Source of the DNA: Thermoleophilia bacterium
GTDB taxonomy: Bacteria; Actinomycetota; Thermoleophilia; Gaiellales; Gaiellaceae
Length of the DNA stretch: 11,561 bases
Reading direction: 5' to 3'
Assembly (NCBI GenBank): GCA_025927435.1
Contig: JAICLM010000050.1
Coordinates: 1-11,561, forward strand
Part shown: positions 5,192 through 9,020 of the stretch, in pieces
Layout of the letters: the number at the start of each line of letters is the position of its first letter
Position numbering within the stretch: position 1 is the stretch's first letter
Position numbers and translations under genes: made by a program
Notes under the pieces: generated by a model
The model's database searches: none
What the model was told of the DNA's origin: nothing
Seen by the model: only the letters and a program-made list of their open reading frames with translations

Positions 5192-5198
5192 CGCCGCG

Positions 5199-5420
5199 AT
5201 GCATCCGCCACGTCCGCCGAGCATCGACCAGGGCGTGATCGCGCTGATCTGGGCGGTCGGCCTGGCGATCTACATCTACTTCGGGCTCATCGCCGTCGGC
5301 GCCAGCGGCGCGACCGCGATCGTGATCGCCCTCGTGTCGCTCGCCGGGATCTGGCTGCTCGTGCGCCTCCGCGGCGAGGACACGCCGGTTCGGCGCCGCC
5401 CGAACCGCCGGCAGCCCTAG
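5199..5420 (+). CDS. Small two-helix membrane protein of unknown function
   Basis: A 73-aa protein. Residues 12-34 (GVIALIWAVGLAIYIYFG and on) and 38-56 (ATAIVIALVSLAGIWLLV) are two hydrophobic segments joined by a short Gly/Ala/Ser turn, giving a helical hairpin in the membrane. The tail (57-73) is strongly basic with several Arg and Pro, and by the positive-inside rule should be cytoplasmic, as would be the short N-terminus. I do not recognise a family. The frame is open far upstream, but earlier codons lack protein character and the ATG at 5199 is matched by the -10 hexamer. It is convergent with the 59-aa minus-strand gene, 6 bp apart. Confidence 0.6.
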   Translation: MHPPRPPSIDQGVIALIWAVGLAIYIYFGLIAVGASGATAIVIALVSLAGIWLLVRLRGEDTPVRRRPNRRQP

Positions 5421-5426
5421 CGAGCG

Positions 5427-5606
5427 CTACGCCGCGCGGCGGGTGCTGTGCGGCGCGAGCGCGAAGATCAGCTTGTGCGCGAGCTCCTCGCCCAGCTCGA
5501 GATCGAGGCGAGCCCGCGCCGAGACGGCCTTCGGATCGAGGCTCTCGAGGTGCAGGGCAAGGAGCCGTGCCCCCCGATGAGTCGTCTTCTGGGCCAAGAC
5601 GTTCAT
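5427..5606 (-). CDS. Small 59-aa protein of unknown function
   Basis: ATG at 5606 to TAG at 5427 gives 59 aa beginning MNVLAQKTTHRGARLLALHL and ending in HSTRRAA. G/C dominates third positions, as in neighbouring genes, and the middle (RARLDLELGEELAHKLIFAL) reads as an amphipathic helix. No signal peptide, membrane helix or known motif. No clear Shine-Dalgarno: CCGATATACG lies 8 nt ahead of the ATG, the same 10-mer that precedes the plus-strand sigma gene. It lies 108 bp downstream of the four-helix membrane gene, behind a large stem-loop, so it may have its own promoter. Coding status rests on composition and frame only. Confidence 0.5.
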   Translation of the reverse strand: MNVLAQKTTHRGARLLALHLESLDPKAVSARARLDLELGEELAHKLIFALAPHSTRRAA

Positions 5607-5644
5607 CTCAGTCCCGTATATCGGAGGACCTACCCCTTTAGCGT

Positions 5645-5702
5645 GATCCCTCCCGGCAGGGATCCGCGGCGACTTCCCTCGTTCGGGAGGCCGCCGCGGA
5701 TC
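5645..5702. terminator. Strong stem-loop after the four-helix membrane gene, with an overlapping alternative hairpin
   Basis: GATCCGCGG (5661-5669) and CCGCGGATC (5694-5702) pair perfectly, and inside them CTTCCC (5673-5678) pairs with GGGAGG (5685-5690, one G-T) around a 6-base loop, giving about 17 pairs in total. On the minus strand it begins 12 nt after the membrane gene's stop, where a terminator belongs, but no T-run follows on either strand. A second hairpin, GATCCCT (5645-5651) with AGGGATC (5658-5664), shares bases 5661-5664 with the first, so only one can form. It could be a factor-dependent terminator, an mRNA 3'-end protector or a leader switch for the 59-aa gene. Confidence 0.45.
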
Positions 5703-5714
5703 GCTGTCGTGCCG

Positions 5715-6332
5715 TCAGCGGGACGGAATCCGGGTCCGCGACTGGGTCTGCGCGCTCTCCTCCGTAGGAGTCGCGGGCGGCGTGGAGCCACGCGTCGTCG
5801 CGTAGCGACGCTCGGCCGCCACCGGCTCGTCGGCCACCCTCGGCCCGGCGGTCGTCCGCGCCGGATCGGCGTAGGCCGGCTCAGCCTCGGTCACCGGCGC
5901 GGGAACGCCGTCGAACGAGAGGCCCAGCATGAGGCCCAACGCGAACGCCAGCACGCCGTGCCAGAGGCCGATCGAGTGAACGAGCCCGAGGATCCCGATC
6001 GAGTTGCTCCAGGAGTCGAGTCTCCCCTCCTGCCAGCCGTTGCCCGGCTGGGTCGCGATCAGGATCCAGCCGACGCACACGAGCACCGGCAGGAACGCGA
6101 GGGCGAACGTGCCCGGCGACATTCGCAGCCTCAGACCCTTCGTCCACGTTCCGACGTGGTTCGCCAGCGCGATCAGCAGCCCGGCGCCGGCGACGATCGC
6201 CATCGAGATCCAGAACCGTCCGGTCGTCTGCATCCCGACCTGGGTTGCGCCCCAGAGGGCCAGGCCCGCCAGCGCCGCAGCGAGAGCGAGCGTCAGACCG
6301 CGGGACGCGTCGTACATGCCGTACCTGCGCAT
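5715..6332 (-). CDS. Four-helix integral membrane protein with proline-rich cytoplasmic-type tail
   Basis: A 205-aa protein of no family I recognise. Hydrophobic segments lie at about 13-33, 40-61, 74-95 and 111-140; the loop at 95-110 is polar (QPGNGWQEGRLDSWSNS). Residues 141-205 form a low-complexity tail rich in Pro, Ala, Thr, Glu and Arg. The start is chosen at ATG 6332 because AGGTGA, a good Shine-Dalgarno, stands 5 nt before it and because the longer in-frame reading upstream overlaps the neighbouring cysteine-rich gene with non-protein-like composition. This is one of the few genes in the window with a clear ribosome site, which fits an internal position in the operon. It follows the cysteine-rich gene by 74 bp. 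Confidence 0.8.
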   Translation of the reverse strand: MRRYGMYDASRGLTLALAAALAGLALWGATQVGMQTTGRFWISMAIVAGAGLLIALANHVGTWTKGLRLRMSPGTFALAFLPVLVCVGWILIATQPGNGWQEGRLDSWSNSIGILGLVHSIGLWHGVLAFALGLMLGLSFDGVPAPVTEAEPAYADPARTTAGPRVADEPVAAERRYATTRGSTPPATPTEESAQTQSRTRIPSR

Positions 6333-6406
6333 TCTCTTCACCTCGTTCTGTTGCCCGTTGCGACTGGAACGATCGAGTCGCGCTTCCGGGTTCGGCGGGT
6401 GCGGAA

Positions 6407-7006
6407 CTACTCGAGAGCGAGCCTGCGCGCGTCGAACGAGGACGACCACAGCTCCGCCCGGAACTGGTCGAGCGTCGTGACCGCGTCCTCCGCGAACATG
6501 TGTTCCACCACCCCGATCTCCCTGTCGTTGTGGAACGGCACGTCGACGTGCGGGTGCGAGACGAGGTTGAGCGACAGCCGGCGGCAGCTCGGGCAGCGCA
6601 CCGCGAGGCCGACCGTCCCGTCGGTCGCGGTGAGCAGCGAGAACGAGGACGGGAAGACGGGACGCGGCTGCTCCTCCGGGTAGCAGAAGAAGCTCCACGG
6701 CCACTCGCCTCGCCGGATGTGCCCCGCGGCGAGCTCGCCGAGCTCGGCGGCCACCGGGTCGAGGCGGGCCGTCATGAGGTTGAGGAACTGGCCGCCGCCG
6801 AGGCCGAGGGGCGCCCAGTCGAGCTCCTCGTGCGTGAGGAGGCCGTCGTGCTCCTTCCCGCACAAGCAGTCGAAGCGGACGCGGAAGACGGCGGGGTGCT
6901 CTGCGCCGGGGAGCTGCTCGATGCTCCGGAACGCAGACAGCGGGACGTGCGTCTCGCCCCGTACCGGACAGGCGAACGTGTAGCGACCCGTGAGGGGGTC
7001 GTACAT
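6407..7006 (-). CDS. Cysteine-rich, zinc-ribbon-like protein of unknown function (CpXC-like N-terminus)
   Basis: A 199-aa soluble protein. The N-terminus (YTFACPVRG, C13) has the look of a CpXC-type zinc ribbon in which the second Cys is replaced. Further metal-type motifs are C47-x-C49-G-K-E-H, a lone C108 and C138-P-S-C141. The remainder mixes aromatic and acidic stretches (EWPWSFFCYPEEQPRP, 101-116) and ends in helical sequence. I do not know its role; a structural or redox zinc site is likely. ATG 7006 is the first standard start after apt, 31 bp from its stop, but it has no Shine-Dalgarno and the codons just upstream (RRDLYNVP) look protein-like, so translation may be coupled to apt or begin at an unusual codon. 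It lies in the same direction as apt and the membrane gene. Confidence 0.78.
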   Translation of the reverse strand: MYDPLTGRYTFACPVRGETHVPLSAFRSIEQLPGAEHPAVFRVRFDCLCGKEHDGLLTHEELDWAPLGLGGGQFLNLMTARLDPVAAELGELAAGHIRRGEWPWSFFCYPEEQPRPVFPSSFSLLTATDGTVGLAVRCPSCRRLSLNLVSHPHVDVPFHNDREIGVVEHMFAEDAVTTLDQFRAELWSSSFDARRLALE

Positions 7007-7037
7007 GGGGACGTTGTAGAGATCGCGGCGGACGGAC

Positions 7038-7559
7038 TCAGTAGGTGAGCAGTGAGAAGAGGTCGTACGCCTCGAGCCGGCTACGGCCGCCGAGGAACGA
7101 GAGCTCGATCACGAAGTTCACGCCGACGACGGTGCCGCCGAGCTGTTCGACGAGGCCCGCGATCGCCTCCACCGTTCCTCCGGTTGCGAGGACGTCGTCG
7201 TGGATGACGACGCGCGCGCCGCCGCCGATCGCGTCGGCTGCGACCTCGAGTGTGTTCTGGCCGTACTCGAGCGCGTACGTGGCGGAGATGGTCTGCGGCG
7301 GGAGCTTGCCGGGCCGCCGCGCCGCGACGAACCCGCAGCCAGCCTCGACCGCGATGGCCGCCCCGAGCCAGAAGCCGCGCGCTTCGGCGCCGAGCACGAG
7401 GTCGGCCCGGCGCTCGCGCGTCCAGTTCGCGAGCTCTCCGACGGCCTGCTGCAGGGCCTCCGGGTCGAGCAGCAGCGGTGAGATGTCCTTGAAGCCGACG
7501 CCGGGCTCGGGGAAGTCCGGGACCTCCCGGACGCGCGTCGTGAGGTCGATTTCCGTCAC
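7038..7559 (-). CDS. apt: Adenine phosphoribosyltransferase
   Basis: This cytoplasmic purine-salvage enzyme makes AMP and pyrophosphate from adenine and PRPP. The 173-aa length is normal. The PRPP-binding loop is VVIHDDVLATGGT (117-129). Upstream signatures typical of bacterial Apt are present: FPEPGVGFKDISPLL (16-30), the E59-A-R-G-F63 segment, and the RRPGKLP hood (81-87). The start is GTG at 7559, 10 bp after the merR stop, which gives the conserved N-terminus; no strong Shine-Dalgarno is seen, suggesting coupling to upstream translation. In many actinobacteria apt sits beside relA and secD/F; here it is attached to the FHA/MerR operon instead. No key residue is missing and I expect an active enzyme. 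Confidence 0.96.
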   Translation of the reverse strand: MTEIDLTTRVREVPDFPEPGVGFKDISPLLLDPEALQQAVGELANWTRERRADLVLGAEARGFWLGAAIAVEAGCGFVAARRPGKLPPQTISATYALEYGQNTLEVAADAIGGGARVVIHDDVLATGGTVEAIAGLVEQLGGTVVGVNFVIELSFLGGRSRLEAYDLFSLLTY

Positions 7560-7569
7560 GCGGGCGAGG

Positions 7570-8253
7570 CTACTCGACCAGGCGACGGACGTTGCGGCGC
7601 AAGAGCAGGTCGGCGAGCTCCTGGGCGCTCTGCGCGAGGCGCTGCAGGTCCCCGAGCGCGGCCTGCCGGCGGTCGGCGCTGCGGGAGCGCAGAGCCGGCC
7701 CGATCACGGCTTCGAGGAGGCTGCTTTCGCGGTCGGCCGCAGTGCGGAACGCGCGCAGGTTCCGCGCTCCGATCCCGAACTGCGCGAGCGCCTCGCACGC
7801 GGCGGCGATGTCCGCCTCACTCTCGGCGTAGATCCGCTGTCCGTCCGCGACGCGCGGCTCGAGCAACCCGAACTCCTCGAGCTCGCGGGCGCGCTGGGAG
7901 GTGATGCCCGCGCGTTCGCAGAGCCCCTCGAGATCGAGCTCCTCCTCCCCCACGTCGACCGCACTCCGCCGCCGGCGGCGTTGCTTGCCCGCACCGGCCT
8001 CGAGCTCCTGCCGGATCACGCGCAGCGGCAGGAACTCGTCGCGCTGCAGACGGAGGATCGTCTCCAGCCGCTCCACGTCGTCCTCGGAGAAGAGCCGGTA
8101 ACCGCCCTGCGTCCGCCTGGGGTTGAGGAGCCCCTGATCCTCGAGGTAGCGGATCTTCGAGATCGAAACGTCCGGGAACTCGCTCTGGAGCCGGCTGCAG
8201 ACCGTGCCGATCGTCAGGAGGCGCCGGCGCGCGGGGGCTTCGGTCATGCTCAT
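7570..8253 (-). CDS. ftsR: MerR-family regulator of the Rv1828/FtsR type
   Basis: A 227-aa DNA-binding regulator. Residues 12-84 are a MerR winged helix (LLTIGTVCSRL, KIRYLEDQGLLNPRRT, GYRLFSEDDVERL). Residues 106-180 repeat the plan in weaker form (LDLEGLCERAGI, ARELEEFGLLEPR, GQRIYAESEADI), so the effector half looks like a second MerR-type fold, as in Mycobacterium Rv1828. A basic linker (KQRRRRRS, 90-97) joins them. No metal-sensor Cys pairs are seen. In Mycobacterium (Rv1827-Rv1828) and Corynebacterium (odhI-ftsR) the same pair, FHA gene then merR, occurs; the Corynebacterium member activates ftsZ. That context carries the assignment here; control of ftsZ in this organism is inference. 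The start ATG overlaps the FHA stop (TGATG). A second ATG two codons later is possible. Confidence 0.88.
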   Translation of the reverse strand: MSMTEAPARRRLLTIGTVCSRLQSEFPDVSISKIRYLEDQGLLNPRRTQGGYRLFSEDDVERLETILRLQRDEFLPLRVIRQELEAGAGKQRRRRRSAVDVGEEELDLEGLCERAGITSQRARELEEFGLLEPRVADGQRIYAESEADIAAACEALAQFGIGARNLRAFRTAADRESSLLEAVIGPALRSRSADRRQAALGDLQRLAQSAQELADLLLRRNVRRLVE

Positions 8254-8714
8254 CAGCGCTGGAGGAACGTCAGCCGGTACTTGCCGATCTGGAGCTCGTC
8301 GCCGTCTCTCAGATCGGTCGTCTCGACCCGTTCGCGGTTGACGAAGGTGCCGTTCAGGCTGCCCTGGTCATCGAGTCTCCAGCGCTCGCCCTCCTTGGTG
8401 AAGACGGCGTGCTTGCGGGACACGGTGACGTCGTCGAGAAAGATCGCGCACTCGGGCGAGCGGCCGATCGTCGTCGGGCTGTCCTCGAGCGCGAACGTCT
8501 CGCCCGACCGTCCGCCGCCCGAGCGGACGATGAGCGCCGCCCCGTGGATGCCGAGATCGTCGATCGGGTCGAGGCTCTCGGGTACCTCGGGGGCGTCGAA
8601 CGCCTCGGTCGACTCGCCCTCCCCGGGGACGACCAGTGCCGCGCCGCACTTCGCGCAGAAGTGGGCGGATTCCGGGTTGTTGTACCCGCACTCAGGGCAG
8701 TAGACGTGCGCCAT
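8253..8714 (-). CDS. garA: GarA/OdhI-type FHA protein with N-terminal double zinc ribbon
   Basis: A 153-aa phospho-switch protein. Residues 5-27 are a zinc ribbon (C6-P-E-C9 and C20-A-K-C23). Residues 34-39, ESTEAF, align with the ETTSVF phospho-site of GarA/OdhI, with T36 at the place of the PknB-modified Thr; the preceding Thr, the PknG site in mycobacteria, is Ser here. Residues 59-152 form an FHA domain with the phosphothreonine-binding G84-R85-S, S99-R-K-H102 and G118-S-L-N-G-T123, ending LQIGKYRLTFL. In mycobacteria and corynebacteria the unphosphorylated protein inhibits 2-oxoglutarate dehydrogenase and, in mycobacteria, tunes glutamate dehydrogenase and synthase; phosphorylation makes it bind itself and lets go. 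The same role is inferred. GarA and OdhI lack the ribbon. Start ATG overlaps the upstream stop (TGATG), and its stop overlaps merR. Confidence 0.93.
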   Translation of the reverse strand: MAHVYCPECGYNNPESAHFCAKCGAALVVPGEGESTEAFDAPEVPESLDPIDDLGIHGAALIVRSGGGRSGETFALEDSPTTIGRSPECAIFLDDVTVSRKHAVFTKEGERWRLDDQGSLNGTFVNRERVETTDLRDGDELQIGKYRLTFLQR

Positions 8715-8956
8715 CAGGCGGGCGGGGCGGCCTTACCGGTGAGGATGTCCGTCAGCGAGTCGACGTCGACCGACTCGAGGACGCTCCTCCCCTGCGTCTC
8801 CTGGAGCCGCGCCACGAGCTCGGCTCGCAGGATGTCGATCTTTCCGTGCAGGAGCCGCCGGCGGTACGACACCTCCTGCTCCTCGCGTGTGAGCTCGTCG
8901 ATGAGCTTCTTGAGGTCCTCGTCGGACAGTGTCGCGAGATCCGGCAGCGGTTCCAT
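8714..8956 (-). CDS. RsiG-like anti-sigma protein (c-di-GMP-binding type)
   Basis: An 80-aa, mostly helical coiled-coil protein. Residues 6-16 (DLATLSDEDLK) and 26-46 (EQEVSYRRRLLHGKIDILRA) match the RsiG family of actinobacteria, which binds cyclic di-GMP and holds the sigma factor WhiG. The family motif E(x)3S(x)2R(x)3Q(x)3D is present as E26, S30, R33, H37, D41, so only the Gln is changed, to His. Streptomyces RsiG carries two motif copies; this protein has one, as in single-motif homodimeric homologues described from Rubrobacter. No WhiG/FliA-type sigma is in the window; the two sigma genes here are RpoD-like. The start at 8956 has GAAAGG upstream; an in-frame extension to 9013 crosses the promoter and is not used. 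First gene of the garA/merR/apt operon. Confidence 0.82.
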   Translation of the reverse strand: MEPLPDLATLSDEDLKKLIDELTREEQEVSYRRRLLHGKIDILRAELVARLQETQGRSVLESVDVDSLTDILTGKAAPPA

Positions 8957-8977
8957 CAGGCCCTTTCGGTCGAGGTG

Positions 8978-9013
8978 AAGTTGAACTTTAGCCTTTGCCC
9001 TCGGCCGGAGCAA
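8978..9013 (-). promoter_or_regulatory. Promoter and palindrome of the rsiG-like/garA/merR/apt operon
   Basis: On the minus strand TTGCTC (9008-9013), 17 bp, then TAAAGT (8985-8990). The start would be near 8978, leaving about 22 nt of leader with GAAAGG as Shine-Dalgarno before ATG 8956. AAGTT-G-AACTT (8978-8988), a perfect 11-bp dyad, overlaps the -10 and start site, where a repressor would act; self-regulation by the operon's MerR protein is possible. The 64-bp gap to the preceding gene is otherwise empty. Confidence 0.55.
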
Positions 9014-9020
9014 AAGCGCG

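Noticed and set aside
4742..5198. Chromosomal replication origin
   Set aside because: Only two or three DnaA-box-like sites and no dnaA, dnaN or rpmH nearby; kept only as a DnaA-related regulatory site.
6333..6863. Upstream extension of the four-helix membrane gene to a start at 6863
   Set aside because: The extra segment overlaps the cysteine-rich gene out of frame and is Arg/Pro/Ala shadow; ATG 6332 has a good Shine-Dalgarno.
7045..8703. Plus-strand open frame of 552 codons opposite apt, merR and the FHA gene
   Set aside because: Antisense to three recognisable enzymes/regulators with full motifs; low-complexity Ser/Arg/Pro product.
8714..9013. Longer start (9013) for the rsiG-like gene
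   Set aside because: The extra 19 codons span the predicted -10, leader and Shine-Dalgarno and do not resemble the family.
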